Positions 16,701-24,740 of a DNA stretch of 34,852 bases are shown one piece after another. The number at the start of each line of letters is the position of its first letter. The stretch's first letter is position 1. Source of the DNA: Bacteroidaceae bacterium (lineage in GTDB: Bacteria; Bacteroidota; Bacteroidia; Bacteroidales; Bacteroidaceae); assembly GCA_017557005.1 (NCBI GenBank), contig JAFZFZ010000027.1, positions 1-34,852 of the forward strand. The letters run 5' to 3'. A program made the translations under genes and the position numbers. The notes beneath the pieces are model-generated. The model was not told the DNA's origin, ran no database searches, and saw nothing but the letters and a program-made list of their open reading frames with translations.

Positions 16701-16917
16701 AATGCGCCCAGATACCGAACTTGGCATCGCGGAACCATTCGGGGCACTCCCATGCCGACAGATTATCCCAGTCGGCCTCGAAGGCGCCTGTCTCAACGGC
16801 TACATCTTCTGTAGGAACTGTTATCTCATTGTGAGGGCGCACATATCCCGCAGGATGCGGCTGTGCCATTACTGCTGAAGCAACTATCCAAAGATACGCG
16901 AATACAAGTTTTTTCAT
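13747..16917 (-). CDS. Secreted alpha-L-fucosidase, GH29, multidomain
   Basis: A 1056-residue exported glycosidase; the signal peptide probably ends at VMAQ (about residue 19). The GH29 catalytic domain covers about residues 45-440. It has FGIWAHWDP (67-75), the pocket motif GQHHDNYDCWDS (146-157), and NPDMLYFDD, where Asp286 sits at the family's nucleophile position. It would release terminal L-fucose from glycans such as mucin, milk or plant sugars. Beyond a linker beta domain, residues about 558-640 are an alanine-rich helical FIVAR-like segment. Then come two related beta-sandwich modules (about 655-835 and 845-1005; each has a WxVENxSIP...NGxDxxPGxxCLxxGxW core and NARxYRKVxLxxGxYYFGA), possibly carbohydrate-binding and DUF5013-like. 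It ends in VYDLHGRRV...IVNGKVVI, a Bacteroidales tail resembling type IX sorting tails. No SusCD pair is adjacent. Confidence 0.87.
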   Translation of the reverse strand: MKKLVFAYLWIVASAVMAQPHPAGYVRPHNEITVPTEDVAVETGAFEADWDNLSAWECPEWFRDAKFGIWAHWDPQCEAEDGDWYARSMYGSGNQRTTFYNYFGHYPNHDWGYKDFCRYWTVEQWNPEELIKLYASAGAKYFMAMGQHHDNYDCWDSPYQEWNSMNIGPKRDIVGEWAEQCRKYGLRLGVSMHGAHAWTFFEVGRNADTGVTKEEGAGTWWEGYDPQELYAQNHDHSANWSDWGTIHNQWGWGNGVCPPSIAYMQKFQNRVLQCVNKYNPDMLYFDDTVLPFYGASTNTNDKYSLNILQHFYNHSAAQHDGVQQVVVTGKILEERHKQAMLWDVERGIPDRCQDLPWQTCTCIGGWHYSKYEGDNNMYKSAEVVIRMLVDIVSKNGNLLLSIPIRGNGSLDNNEKRIIAGIKAWMDINGESIYGTRPWKVYGEGPLFDSANPLNAQGFNEGINYSADDVRYVERHDTVYATIMRWPSRSEFVFESLGKISPYYSGQVKSVRLLGYGAIDFVQDIEGLKITLPATHPNEIAPVVEITFDPDAPKQLSLGEVIELYEQKAADLVAISSNNTGKPNAVKVASFMQQLADARTVLDASANEEEQAKAIAQLHAAYGVLQQTGFNPAGTPDEVGQTDVTLEYLIERSNFSATDMGSRFGKPEHWVVENFSIPQLDASKGTKNGIDNHPGRNCLMMGKWSGEDGKAATNMTNARIYRKVHLVPGHYYFGATFNALYQLGASYIYVASEPLASSAIYKQSIALLSMSRCATDGKFYGVSFDLAEEQDVVLVFQANMQSGNANQEFRVDAVKLLYSADASAQVQNDITNEVLLQDTHFSRIAGQSSSTRYGTPANWTVENYSIPAGGDGVRNGLDRYPGYDCLTLGVWDDRQNNTDGDLYNARVYRKVDLQAGNYYFGAAYEANYQLAQAYIFAASEPLDTDDIPTQSIAYDPISDAGKDNTTLRGIYFELDQPQEVLLGFQADLASGATQQEFRASKVSLIRFGAVDDAIHEVTGDKQSAFPEGVYDLHGRRVFTPSMSRQPQIVNGKVVISR

Positions 16918-16952
16918 ATGCTTACCTCCTATATTGAAATTTGAATTTTGCG

Positions 16953-16981
16953 TAAATTTACAAATTTTCTTTTACATCCAA
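16953..16981 (-). promoter_or_regulatory. Candidate promoter of the fucosidase gene
   Basis: On the minus strand, TTG (16979-16981), 18 bases, then TAAATTTA, one base off the -7 consensus. A clear Shine-Dalgarno AGGAGG lies 7 bp before the ATG (16915-16917), which is unusual in this window and suggests strong translation. Confidence 0.4.
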
Positions 16982-17003
16982 TACTTCAAGCAACTTTTTA
17001 TAG

Positions 17004-17034
17004 CAAAAACGCCAGATGCAACTGCATCTGACGT
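17004..17034 (-). terminator. Rho-independent terminator of the rimP-nusA-infB-cvpA operon
   Basis: An 11-bp stem with one G-U pair, CAGATGC-AACT-GCATCTG at its core (17013-17030). On the minus strand it is followed by TTTTTG. It lies about 35 bp past the cvpA stop codon. Confidence 0.85.
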
Positions 17035-17065
17035 CAATATCCTTACATAAAGTAGGACAAAATTA

Positions 17066-17557
17066 TTACTCGCCGAGTTCTTCCTTGATGCCATCGAAGA
17101 AGATACCAGTGGCATGGCAGATGGGATAGTAGAGTGCAGAGGCCTCTTTCTTCTCCTCGGCAATGAGGCTATTGCGCTGGTCGAAAAACTCGATGCCTGT
17201 AATGATGACGCCTGCCAGGAGGGCAAACTTGAGCACGCCTACGAGGCCACCCAAGAGGCGGTTGATCCAGCCGAGACAGATGGCGCTGAGCAACTTCGAC
17301 ACAAGCCAACCCACCAAGCTGAAGAGCAAAGGCACCACAATCAATATCAGAATGAAAGCAGTGACGTAGGCGGCCTCAGACGAGAAGCCGAGAACATCGA
17401 TCAGCCACTCTCCTACCGGCATATAGAATGCACGACCCAAAAGTAAACCGCCTATGACACCCGCAAGGGAGGCTATCTGCTTCACCAGCCCATCGCGCAA
17501 ACCGCTGATGAGACCAATGAGAAGCAGGGCGGAAATGATAATGTCTATTGTTTGCAT
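17066..17557 (-). CDS. CvpA family membrane protein
   Basis: A 163-residue inner-membrane protein of the CvpA family (named for colicin V production; its exact role is unresolved). It starts MQTIDIIISALLLIGLISGLRDGLVKQ, the family's first helix with the GxxxGxxxG-like GLISGLRDG. Four hydrophobic segments follow at about 5-22, 27-45, 62-87 and 105-125, then a cytoplasmic acidic tail ending YPICHATGIFFDG, also characteristic. It is the last gene after infB, separated by a 99-bp spacer that contains an inverted repeat, and is followed by a terminator. The family assignment is good. Confidence 0.88.
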   Translation of the reverse strand: MQTIDIIISALLLIGLISGLRDGLVKQIASLAGVIGGLLLGRAFYMPVGEWLIDVLGFSSEAAYVTAFILILIVVPLLFSLVGWLVSKLLSAICLGWINRLLGGLVGVLKFALLAGVIITGIEFFDQRNSLIAEEKKEASALYYPICHATGIFFDGIKEELGE

Positions 17558-17561
17558 GATA

Positions 17562-17650
17562 TGAATTAGAAATTAGGAGTTGTAAAGTTGGAGTTAGAAA
17601 AAATAGGAGCTAGGAAGAATAAACTCCTAACTCCTACTTTCTACTTCCTT
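17562..17650. repeat. TTAGGAGT-type inverted repeats in the infB-cvpA spacer
   Basis: Copies of TAGGAGNTAGGA read forward at 17574-17616 and reversed at 17623-17637 (CTCCTAACTCCTA). The inner pair forms a 12-bp stem with one mismatch and a 7-base loop. The same units recur between infB and nusA. Confidence 0.65.
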
Positions 17651-17656
17651 ACTATA

Positions 17657-20557
17657 TTAAAGCGTTTGCTTTACCTCGACAGTCTTGAAGGTCTCGATGA
17701 TGTCGCCTGTCTTGATATCGTTGCAGCCGACAAGTGAGATACCGCACTCGAAGTTGGTGGCTACCTCCTTCACGTCGTCCTTGAAGCGCTTCAAAGCATT
17801 GATATCGCCAGTGAAGATTACGATACCATCGCGAATGAGGCGTGCACGGTCAGAGCGGGTAACCTTACCCTCACGTACCATAGCACCGGCAACGTAGCCC
17901 ACCTTAGAGATGTGGAATACCTCGCGCACCTCGATGGTAGAGGTAACCTCTTCCTTCAATGTGGGTGCAAGCATACCCTCCATAGCCGACTTAACCTCCT
18001 CGAGGGCATCGTAGATGATGCTGTAGAGACGAATGTCGACACCAGCAGTCTCGGCATACTTACGGGCAGCCTGTGAAGGACGCACCTGGAAGCCGATGAT
18101 GATGGCTTGCGAAGCTGATGCGAGGGTAACGTCTGACTCAGAGATCTGACCCACAGCCTTGTGGATAACGTTAACCTGAATCTGCTCGGTAGAGAGCTTG
18201 ATAAGCGAGTCGCTGAGGGCCTCGATAGAACCGTCCACGTCACCCTTAACGATGACATTGAGTTCCTGGAAGCTACCCAAAGCAATACGACGACCCACCT
18301 CATCGAGGGTAAGCATCTTCTGGGTACGCAAGCCCTGCTCACGCTGGAGCTGCTCACGTTTGTTGGCAATCTCGCGTGCCTCCTGCTCGGTCTCGATTAC
18401 ATGGAAGGCATCACCAGCCTGGGGTGCGCCATTGAGACCGAGGATAAGTACGGGCTCAGCGGGACCTGCCTCCTTGATGCGCTGGTTACGCTCATTGAAC
18501 ATGGCCTTCACGCGGCCGAAGTGTGTACCAGCAAGTACGATATCACCCATCTTGAGGGTACCGTTCTGCACGAGTACGGTAGCTACATAACCACGACCCT
18601 TGTCGAGAGTAGACTCGATGATAGAACCTGTAGCACGCTTGTTGGGGTTGGCCTTGAGGTCGAGCATCTCGGCTTCGAGCAATACCTTCTCAAGAAGTTC
18701 CTCTACACCGATACCTGCCTTGGCTGAGATATCTTGTGACTGATACTTACCACCCCAGTCTTCAACGAGGAGGTTCATATTGGCGAGCTGACCCTTGATC
18801 TTCTCGGGATCAGCATGAGGCTTATCTATCTTGTTGATAGCGAACACCATGGGTACACCTGCTGCCTGAGCGTGGTGGATAGCCTCCTTAGTCTGAGGCA
18901 TCACGTCGTCGTCGGCAGCCACGATGATGATGGCGATATCGGTTACCTTAGCACCACGAGCACGCATAGCGGTGAACGCCTCGTGACCAGGGGTGTCAAG
19001 GAAGGTGATGTGACGACCATCCTCGAGCTTCACATTGTAAGCACCGATGTGCTGGGTAATACCACCGGCCTCACCGGCAATTACGTTGGCCTTACGGATG
19101 TAGTCGAGCAATGAGGTCTTACCATGGTCTACGTGACCCATCACAGTCACAATCGGTGCACGGGGGAGGAGATCCTCCTCGCGGTCAGCCTCTTCAGAGA
19201 TAGCCTCGGCAACCTCAGCACTTACAAACTCGGTAGTGAAGCCAAACTCCTCAGCTACGATGTTGATGGTTTCAGCATCGAGGCGCTGGTTGATTGACAC
19301 CATCATACCGATGCTCATACAGGTACCGATAACCTGAGTAACGCCCACGTTCATCATGTTGGCGAGCTCATTAGCGGTTACGAACTCGGTAAGCTTCAGC
19401 ACCTTGCTATCTGCATGCTCCTGAGCCATCTGTGCCTGGAGGCGGTCAGCAGCCTGGTTGCGTTTCTCCTTACGGTGCTTAGCACCTGTAGACTTGGGCT
19501 TGTTGGTGAGGCGAGCCAGTGTATCCTTCACTTGCTTCTGGATCTCCTCCTCGCTCATCTCGGCCTTGTCGAGAATGCGCTTAGCACGCTCTTTATCGCG
19601 GTCAAACTTAGCGCGGTGGGGATCGTTACCCTTACCAGCATTGTTACCTGCATTGTTCTTGCCGGGCTTGCCAGCTGCATTACCTGCATTGTTGTTGCGG
19701 CCATCGTTGGTCACCTGAGCGCCAGCCTTGTTGATATCGACGCGCTCGTTCTGAATACGGGTACGCTTCTTCTTACCCTCGCCATTGCCTGCGGGCTTAG
19801 CTGCAGCCATCTGCTGCTTGCGCTGTGCAGCCTGCTCCTCGCGTTCTTTCTTCTTCTCCTCCTTTGATTTCTTCTTGGGACGAGTAGACTGGTTGATGGT
19901 AGAGAGGTCTACCTTACCTACTACGTTGAGCTTAGACATAAACTCGGGACGCTTAACGGCAAACACCTCATCAGCGGGTTTCTCGGCAGAGGTCTCCTCA
20001 GCAGCCTGCTCCTCAACAACGGGTGCGGCAACCTTTTCTTCCACTACCTCCTGTACGGGTTCAACCTTGGGCTCCTCAGCCTTCACCTCTTCAACAACCT
20101 GCACAGGCTCCTCCTTGACGGGAGCGGCCTGGGGTTCCTCTACGGGCTCGGCAGGAGCAACCTTCTCCTCTACCACAGGAGCAGCCTTCTCCTCCACTAC
20201 GGGAGCTACAGGCTCAGCCTTCTTACCACCATCAAGGTCAATCTTACCTACAACCTTGAAAGCGGGCTTGCTCTTCTCCTCCTTGACAGGAGCGGGGGCA
20301 GCTTCAACCTCGGGAGTCTCCTCTACGACAGCAGCCTTAGCCTCCTTGCGGCTCTCAATGCGGTCGCGCTGAGCCTTCTCGGCCTTCTGACGAAGGTCCT
20401 TATCTTGGCTAAACTGCATCACGAGCAGTTCATATTGTTCGTCGTCGATCTTGGCATTCAGCGAATTCTCGACCGTATATCCTTTCTTCTGCAGGAAATC
20501 GACACATGTCTGCAATCCTACATTCAATTCTTTCGTTACTTTACTTAATCTAGGCAT
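17657..20557 (-). CDS. infB: Translation initiation factor IF-2
   Basis: A 966-residue GTPase that brings initiator tRNA to the 30S subunit. An IF2_N module at 1-50 is followed by a long low-complexity region (about 70-200) rich in Val, Glu, Ala and Pro (repeated VVEEKxAP units) and a basic region up to about 370. The GKIDL/GKVDL motif occurs twice (about 104-108 and 214-218). A second IF2_N module lies near 388-440. The G domain has G1 GHVDHGKT (474-481), switch [10 protein letters not shown]3 DTPGHE (521-526) and G4 NKID (575-578), followed by domains II-IV ending [16 protein letters not shown]. The long N-terminus is usual in Bacteroidetes. It sits between nusA and cvpA; the spacers on both sides carry the same repeats. 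Confidence 0.97.
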   Translation of the reverse strand: MPRLSKVTKELNVGLQTCVDFLQKKGYTVENSLNAKIDDEQYELLVMQFSQDKDLRQKAEKAQRDRIESRKEAKAAVVEETPEVEAAPAPVKEEKSKPAFKVVGKIDLDGGKKAEPVAPVVEEKAAPVVEEKVAPAEPVEEPQAAPVKEEPVQVVEEVKAEEPKVEPVQEVVEEKVAAPVVEEQAAEETSAEKPADEVFAVKRPEFMSKLNVVGKVDLSTINQSTRPKKKSKEEKKKEREEQAAQRKQQMAAAKPAGNGEGKKKRTRIQNERVDINKAGAQVTNDGRNNNAGNAAGKPGKNNAGNNAGKGNDPHRAKFDRDKERAKRILDKAEMSEEEIQKQVKDTLARLTNKPKSTGAKHRKEKRNQAADRLQAQMAQEHADSKVLKLTEFVTANELANMMNVGVTQVIGTCMSIGMMVSINQRLDAETINIVAEEFGFTTEFVSAEVAEAISEEADREEDLLPRAPIVTVMGHVDHGKTSLLDYIRKANVIAGEAGGITQHIGAYNVKLEDGRHITFLDTPGHEAFTAMRARGAKVTDIAIIIVAADDDVMPQTKEAIHHAQAAGVPMVFAINKIDKPHADPEKIKGQLANMNLLVEDWGGKYQSQDISAKAGIGVEELLEKVLLEAEMLDLKANPNKRATGSIIESTLDKGRGYVATVLVQNGTLKMGDIVLAGTHFGRVKAMFNERNQRIKEAGPAEPVLILGLNGAPQAGDAFHVIETEQEAREIANKREQLQREQGLRTQKMLTLDEVGRRIALGSFQELNVIVKGDVDGSIEALSDSLIKLSTEQIQVNVIHKAVGQISESDVTLASASQAIIIGFQVRPSQAARKYAETAGVDIRLYSIIYDALEEVKSAMEGMLAPTLKEEVTSTIEVREVFHISKVGYVAGAMVREGKVTRSDRARLIRDGIVIFTGDINALKRFKDDVKEVATNFECGISLVGCNDIKTGDIIETFKTVEVKQTL

Positions 20558-20573
20558 TCGATATTTATTTTAG

Positions 20574-20669
20574 TTAGGAGATAAGAGTTAGGAGATAGGA
20601 GTTTTGGGTTCGCGATGCGTGCCCGCCTTGATGGCTATATCTCCTAATTCCTAGCTTCTAATTCCTAAT
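20574..20669. repeat. Long imperfect inverted repeat between nusA and infB
   Basis: TTAGGAGATAAGAGTTAGGA (from 20574) is mirrored by CTCCTAATTCCTAGCTTC (from 20641), about 28 positions per arm with most matching, around a roughly 40-base G+C-rich loop. It uses the same TTAGGAG units as the infB-cvpA spacer. It ends just upstream of the infB start, so it may affect ribosome access or RNA processing. Confidence 0.65.
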
Positions 20670-20677
20670 TATACTAC

Positions 20678-21943
20678 TTAGTCCTCATTCTCAAACTCGG
20701 CACGCAAGATAGCGAGTACCTCATCTACGGTATCCTCCTCGAGGTCGGCCTTTTCGATGAGCATCTCACGGGGAGCGTTGAGCACACCCTTAGCAGTGTC
20801 GATACCGATGCTGCGGATAGCGTCGATTACCCACTCGTCAATCTCATCAGCAAACTCATCGAGGTAGATATCCTCCTCCTCGTTATCATCGTCGAGTTCA
20901 CGGAATACATCGATGGTGTACTCAGTGAGCATAGAGGCAAGCTTGATGTTCATACCGCCCTTACCGATAGCAAGTGACACTTGGTCGGGCTGCAGGTATA
21001 CCTCTACCTTGCGCTCCTCTTCGTTGAGGATGAGCGATGACACATTAGCGGGGCTGAGAGCACGCTTGATGAAGAGTTCGATGTTAGAAGTGTAGTTGAT
21101 AACATCGATATTCTCGTTGCGCAACTCACGCACGATACCGTGGATACGTGAACCTTTCACACCTACACATGCGCCTACGGGATCGATACGATCGTCGTAT
21201 GACTCAACAGCGATCTTGGCACGCTCACCAGGGATACGAGCGATGCGCTTCAAGGTGATAAGACCATCGTTGATCTCGGGCACCTCCTGCTCGAACAAAC
21301 GCTGCAAGAAGAGGGGTGATGTGCGACTCAAGTAGATCTTGGGATTGTTGTTCTGATTGTCGACACGAGAGACAACGGCACGTACGGTCTCGCCCTTGCG
21401 GTAGAAATCACCGGGGATCTGCTCGTTCTTGGGCAACAACAACTCATTGCCTTCGTCGTCGAGAAGAAGGATCTCCTTCTTCCATACCTGATAAACCTCA
21501 GCGGCAATCACAGTACCTACCATGTCTTTGTACTTGTTGTAGAGGCTATCCTTCTCAAGCTCGAGCACCTTAGATGCCAAGGTCTGACGCAAGTTAAGGA
21601 TGGCACGACGACCGAATGAAACGAACGAAACCTCATCGGTTACCTCCTCGCCCACTTCGTAATCCTCATCGATCTTCAAAGCCTCGCTCAACGCGATCTC
21701 AGCATTGGGGTCGGTAAGATCCTCATCAGCCACTACCACACGGTTGCGACGAATCTCGAAGTCGCCCTTGTCGGGGTTAACGATAACGTCGTAATTCTTG
21801 TCCGAACCGAACATCTTTGCAATTACACTGCGGAAGCTCTCCTCCAACACATTGATCAGTGTAGTGCGGTCAATGCTCTTCAGTTCCTTAAACTCTTGGA
21901 ACGTATCAACCAAGTTGAGTACATTTTCATTCTTCTTTGCCAT
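20678..21943 (-). CDS. nusA: Transcription termination/antitermination protein NusA
   Basis: A 421-residue NusA that binds RNA polymerase and nascent RNA in pausing, termination and antitermination. The N-terminal RNAP-binding domain (about 1-125) is followed by an S1 domain near 135-200, then KH domains with GERAKIAVESYDDRIDPVGACVGVKGSRI and VSLAIGKGGMNIKLAS (GKGG loop). An acidic stretch (DDDNEEEDIYLDEFADEIDE) and a single helical C-terminal module follow. There is no full pair of enterobacterial-type AR repeats, which is normal outside the gammaproteobacteria. The start is 6 bp after the rimP stop, so the two are translationally coupled. Confidence 0.96.
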   Translation of the reverse strand: MAKKNENVLNLVDTFQEFKELKSIDRTTLINVLEESFRSVIAKMFGSDKNYDVIVNPDKGDFEIRRNRVVVADEDLTDPNAEIALSEALKIDEDYEVGEEVTDEVSFVSFGRRAILNLRQTLASKVLELEKDSLYNKYKDMVGTVIAAEVYQVWKKEILLLDDEGNELLLPKNEQIPGDFYRKGETVRAVVSRVDNQNNNPKIYLSRTSPLFLQRLFEQEVPEINDGLITLKRIARIPGERAKIAVESYDDRIDPVGACVGVKGSRIHGIVRELRNENIDVINYTSNIELFIKRALSPANVSSLILNEEERKVEVYLQPDQVSLAIGKGGMNIKLASMLTEYTIDVFRELDDDNEEEDIYLDEFADEIDEWVIDAIRSIGIDTAKGVLNAPREMLIEKADLEEDTVDEVLAILRAEFENED

Positions 21944-21949
21944 AATTCC

Positions 21950-22414
21950 TTAAAAGTTTATCAGATATTTTGTATATTTTACTTCATTGTATTTCCAAGT
22001 ATACTCCTTGTCTACCAATATGGGGCGCTTGGCTCCTTCGGGCTTTTCCTTCACCTGTACGGTCACAGTAAAACTCTCTTCATCGACACGGGTGAGTACG
22101 CCACGATACTTCTTTCCATCGCAAGCCAATACCTCAACCTCCTTGCTGACATGGTTGATGTACTGCTGCAGAACCTTGAAGGGCTGTCCGATACCGGCTG
22201 AGCCTACCTCCAACTCATAGTCTTCTTCATCGCGATTGAGATTTGCCTCGATATGCTTGCTCAGTTGCACACAATCCTCGATCCATACGCCATCGGCATG
22301 GTCAATCTCTACCGACACACAGTTGTCAGCACTCACAGACACTTCGACAAGGAAATACTCCTTATCTTCCAACCATTGGTTGACAATTTCAGTTACTTTG
22401 CTCTTTGCTATCAT
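21950..22414 (-). CDS. rimP: Ribosome maturation factor RimP
   Basis: A 154-residue RimP, which assists 30S subunit assembly. The N-terminal domain has FLVEVSVSADNCVSVEIDHADGVWIEDCVQLSKHIE and the conserved YELEVGSAGIGQPFKVLQQY, matching the family's LEVSSPGLxRPL block. The C-terminal SH3-like domain has KKYRGVLTRVDEESFTV. It is the first gene of rimP-nusA-infB-cvpA, with a strong promoter match 58 bp upstream and a terminator-like hairpin in the leader. The length and order are typical. Confidence 0.93.
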   Translation of the reverse strand: MIAKSKVTEIVNQWLEDKEYFLVEVSVSADNCVSVEIDHADGVWIEDCVQLSKHIEANLNRDEEDYELEVGSAGIGQPFKVLQQYINHVSKEVEVLACDGKKYRGVLTRVDEESFTVTVQVKEKPEGAKRPILVDKEYTWKYNEVKYTKYLINF

Positions 22415-22425
22415 ACGCTATAAAT

Positions 22426-22450
22426 AAAAAAGACCCCCGAAGGAGCCCCT
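22426..22450 (-). terminator. Terminator-like hairpin in the rimP leader (possible attenuator)
   Basis: On the minus strand GGGGCTCC-TTCG-GGGGGTC, a UUCG-loop hairpin whose stem includes G-U pairs and one bulge, is followed directly by TTTTTT. It lies between the predicted start of transcription (about 22466) and the rimP ATG (22412-22414). Confidence 0.55.
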
Positions 22451-22471
22451 CACATATCATCTAAATCGATG

Positions 22472-22502
22472 CAAAGGTATAAATTTCTCACGTCATAGCC
22501 AA
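22472..22502 (-). promoter_or_regulatory. Promoter of the rimP operon
   Basis: On the minus strand, TTG (22500-22502), 20 bases, then TACCTTTG (22472-22479): a full match to the Bacteroidetes consensus. It lies back to back with the leader of the plus-strand gene at 22558. Confidence 0.7.
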
Positions 22503-22521
22503 ATGTTTGACTATAATTTTC

Positions 22522-22529
22522 TACTTTTG
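22522..22529 (+). promoter_or_regulatory. Candidate -7 box for the small membrane protein
   Basis: TACTTTTG fits TAnnTTTG and lies 28 bp before the ATG at 22558. No TTG at a suitable distance was found, so this is tentative. Confidence 0.4.
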
Positions 22530-22557
22530 TAACGAAAAACTCATACACAAAATCAAA

Positions 22558-22956
22558 ATGCGCCCGAAAGCCCAACAAGCAAACCGCACCTTCATGCTCG
22601 GCACCATCGTGCTGGGCACTCTCGTTATTGGCATTGTAGTCCTATTCACCTCCCTCTCGGTCAATCTGTCAGCCTCAAAGGATGAGATAGCAACCATCGT
22701 GCGCGACACTTACCACTTCCGCCTCGCCAAGAGCCTCTATGGTAACGACATCGATATCTACCTCAACGATAGCTTGCTCTATCGCGGCACTCCTACTGCC
22801 GACACGCTGCTCACAGTAGGCCGCACGGCCGATGACAATGCCGTCATCATGGTAGACCGCGCTACCGACTACATGCACATTGCCGAAGTACCCGCCAAGC
22901 AAGGCACCTTCCGCATAGAACCGCACACCGATGGCATCAAGCTGATAGCTGAGTAG
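22558..22956 (+). CDS. Small membrane-anchored hypothetical protein
   Basis: A 132-residue protein I do not recognise. The ATG at 22558 (MRPKAQQANRTFML) is preferred over an upstream in-frame TTG at 22507, which lies in the promoter region. One membrane segment spans about residues 13-35 (FMLGTIVLGTLVIGIVVLFTSL), with a basic N-terminus inside; the rest is probably periplasmic. The outer part is beta-rich (DIDIYLNDSLLYRGTPTADTLLTVGRTADDNAVIMVDRAT) and may be a small beta-sandwich. It is divergent from rimP and convergent with the S41 protease gene, with only 5 bp between stop codons. The gene is likely real; no function can be assigned. Confidence 0.7.
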   Translation: MRPKAQQANRTFMLGTIVLGTLVIGIVVLFTSLSVNLSASKDEIATIVRDTYHFRLAKSLYGNDIDIYLNDSLLYRGTPTADTLLTVGRTADDNAVIMVDRATDYMHIAEVPAKQGTFRIEPHTDGIKLIAE

Positions 22957-22961
22957 GCGAT

Positions 22962-24665
22962 TTATTTCTTGCCCTTCTTTTCTTTCTTGCCCGCCTGCTC
23001 GTCTGTCACAGTAAGCACTGCACGGTAGGCTTCGTCATCGGCCAGCAGTTGCTGAGCACGATGGAGGGTACTATCACTCTTGAGGGCTTGCACAATAGCT
23101 CCACGCTGATAATAGTAGCGGGTTACAATCTCATCGGCGAGCAAGAGTTTGATATCCTTCTTGAAATATTCGAAGTCGCGATCGAGATCGTGACTAAGTT
23201 TCTTCTCCAAAGCGGCAAACTCAGCCGAAGCGGCATCCATATAGCCTTCAAATTGGGCCATCTCCTTCAGTGCCGCCAACGCTTTTTCACTACCACGATC
23301 ATAGGTAAAGCCCGAAGCCTTGACGCTCTGTTTAAAGTCTGCATAGAGCGCATCATCGACCACGAAGTCGCTGGGCGAAGCTATCGTTGGATGCGTACGG
23401 TGGTATTGTGTCGCAAAATCGAAGAGCACATCATCGTTGCCCAAATAATAGAGCAAATTGGGAAGGCGCTCCGCAGGCATCTCCACATCAGGAGTAATAC
23501 CTCCACCGTCTCGCACAGGACGTCCTGCATGGGTGTAGTATACCGTAGTGAGACTATCAGGGATACGCTCCACACTACCATCTTCGGCACGACGGGCATA
23601 GTCAATAGCCTGCACGCAACGTCCCGATGGGGTGTAGTATTTTGATGTGGTCACCTTGAGCGAAGCATTGTAAGGGAGTTCGCGTACCGCCTGCACCAAA
23701 CCCTTGCCGTAGGTGCGGCGACCAAGGATTACACCGCGATCGAGATCTTGAATAGCACCCGCAACAATCTCTGAAGCCGAGGCACTCTGACCGTCAACCA
23801 AGATAGCCAATGGCATCTCCAAGTCGAGCGGTTCGCGACGTGTATGGAAACTCTGTGTCGCCTGCGCTATCTTACCCTTGGTTGATACCACTTCGGACCC
23901 CTTCGGAATGAATAGCCCGGCAATATCTACTGCCTCAGAGAGCGAGCCTCCGCCATTGCCACGCAAATCGAGCACCAAACGGCGGGCACCCTGGTTGCGA
24001 AGATCGATAAAAGCCAAACGTACTTCACGAGCACAATTCTCCGTGAAACTGTTAAGGATGATATAACCAGTGCTATCAGAAAGCAATGTATAATAGGGCA
24101 CCGATGGCAGGGCGATATTGGCACGAGTAAGTTTCACCTCCAGCAAACTATCGGCTACTCCTTCACGCTTGACACGCACAGTGAGCTGGGTTGAGGGTTC
24201 GCCACGCAACTTGTCGCTTACCTTATCAACCGGAAGTCCCTTAAGGTCCTCTCCATCGATAGAAAGCAGAATATCTCCAGCACGGAGCCCTGCATTCAAG
24301 GCCGGCATATTCTCATAAGGCTCGACAACAACCACGCGGTCGTGCTTCTTATGATAGCGGATAACAGCACCCACACCTGCATACTTACCCGTAAGCATCA
24401 TCTTGAGGTCTTCATCCTCCTCTTCGGGATAGTATACGGTATAAGGATCAAGGGCCGACACCATAGCATGAATTCCTCCGTCAATGACCTTAGCCACATC
24501 AAGCGTATCGACATACATCATATCAAGCTCGCGAAAAGCGGCATGAAAGATATCAAGATGTTTTGATATCAAGAAATTACGGTTGTCGCCCTTGAAAGCA
24601 ACAGCAATCAGATACAAACAGGGCAACAAGAGCAGCAATAACAGGTATTTGCGGAGGGTTCTCAT
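22962..24665 (-). CDS. C-terminal processing peptidase, S41 family
   Basis: A 567-residue periplasmic serine protease of the CTP/Tsp (S41) family. I place the start at the ATG at 24663-24665; the upstream in-frame codon is TTG. An N-terminal signal/anchor (MRTLRKYLLLLLLLPCLYLIAV) is followed by a helical segment, a PDZ domain (about 85-165, containing AGLRAGDILLSIDGEDL) and the catalytic domain. That domain has LVLDLRGNGGGSL, the active-site serine in QSASASEIVAG (about S296) and the catalytic lysine in RRTYGKGLVQ (K321). It ends in a helical tail with a lysine-rich C-terminus (GKKEKKGKK). The family trims C-termini of envelope proteins. The promoter overlaps the 3' end of the pfkB gene. Confidence 0.92.
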   Translation of the reverse strand: MRTLRKYLLLLLLLPCLYLIAVAFKGDNRNFLISKHLDIFHAAFRELDMMYVDTLDVAKVIDGGIHAMVSALDPYTVYYPEEEDEDLKMMLTGKYAGVGAVIRYHKKHDRVVVVEPYENMPALNAGLRAGDILLSIDGEDLKGLPVDKVSDKLRGEPSTQLTVRVKREGVADSLLEVKLTRANIALPSVPYYTLLSDSTGYIILNSFTENCAREVRLAFIDLRNQGARRLVLDLRGNGGGSLSEAVDIAGLFIPKGSEVVSTKGKIAQATQSFHTRREPLDLEMPLAILVDGQSASASEIVAGAIQDLDRGVILGRRTYGKGLVQAVRELPYNASLKVTTSKYYTPSGRCVQAIDYARRAEDGSVERIPDSLTTVYYTHAGRPVRDGGGITPDVEMPAERLPNLLYYLGNDDVLFDFATQYHRTHPTIASPSDFVVDDALYADFKQSVKASGFTYDRGSEKALAALKEMAQFEGYMDAASAEFAALEKKLSHDLDRDFEYFKKDIKLLLADEIVTRYYYQRGAIVQALKSDSTLHRAQQLLADDEAYRAVLTVTDEQAGKKEKKGKK

Positions 24666-24709
24666 GAGGATATACAATCAGTTTGTTTAGAGTCTCAGGA
24701 TTATAAACA

Positions 24710-24740
24710 CAAAAGTACGCACAATCACTTTATTTGCCAA
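24710..24740 (-). promoter_or_regulatory. Promoter of the S41 peptidase gene
   Basis: On the minus strand, TTG (24738-24740), 20 bases, then TACTTTTG (24710-24717): a full consensus match. The -33 element lies inside the last codons of the pfkB-family gene, whose stop is at 24730-24732. Confidence 0.7.
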
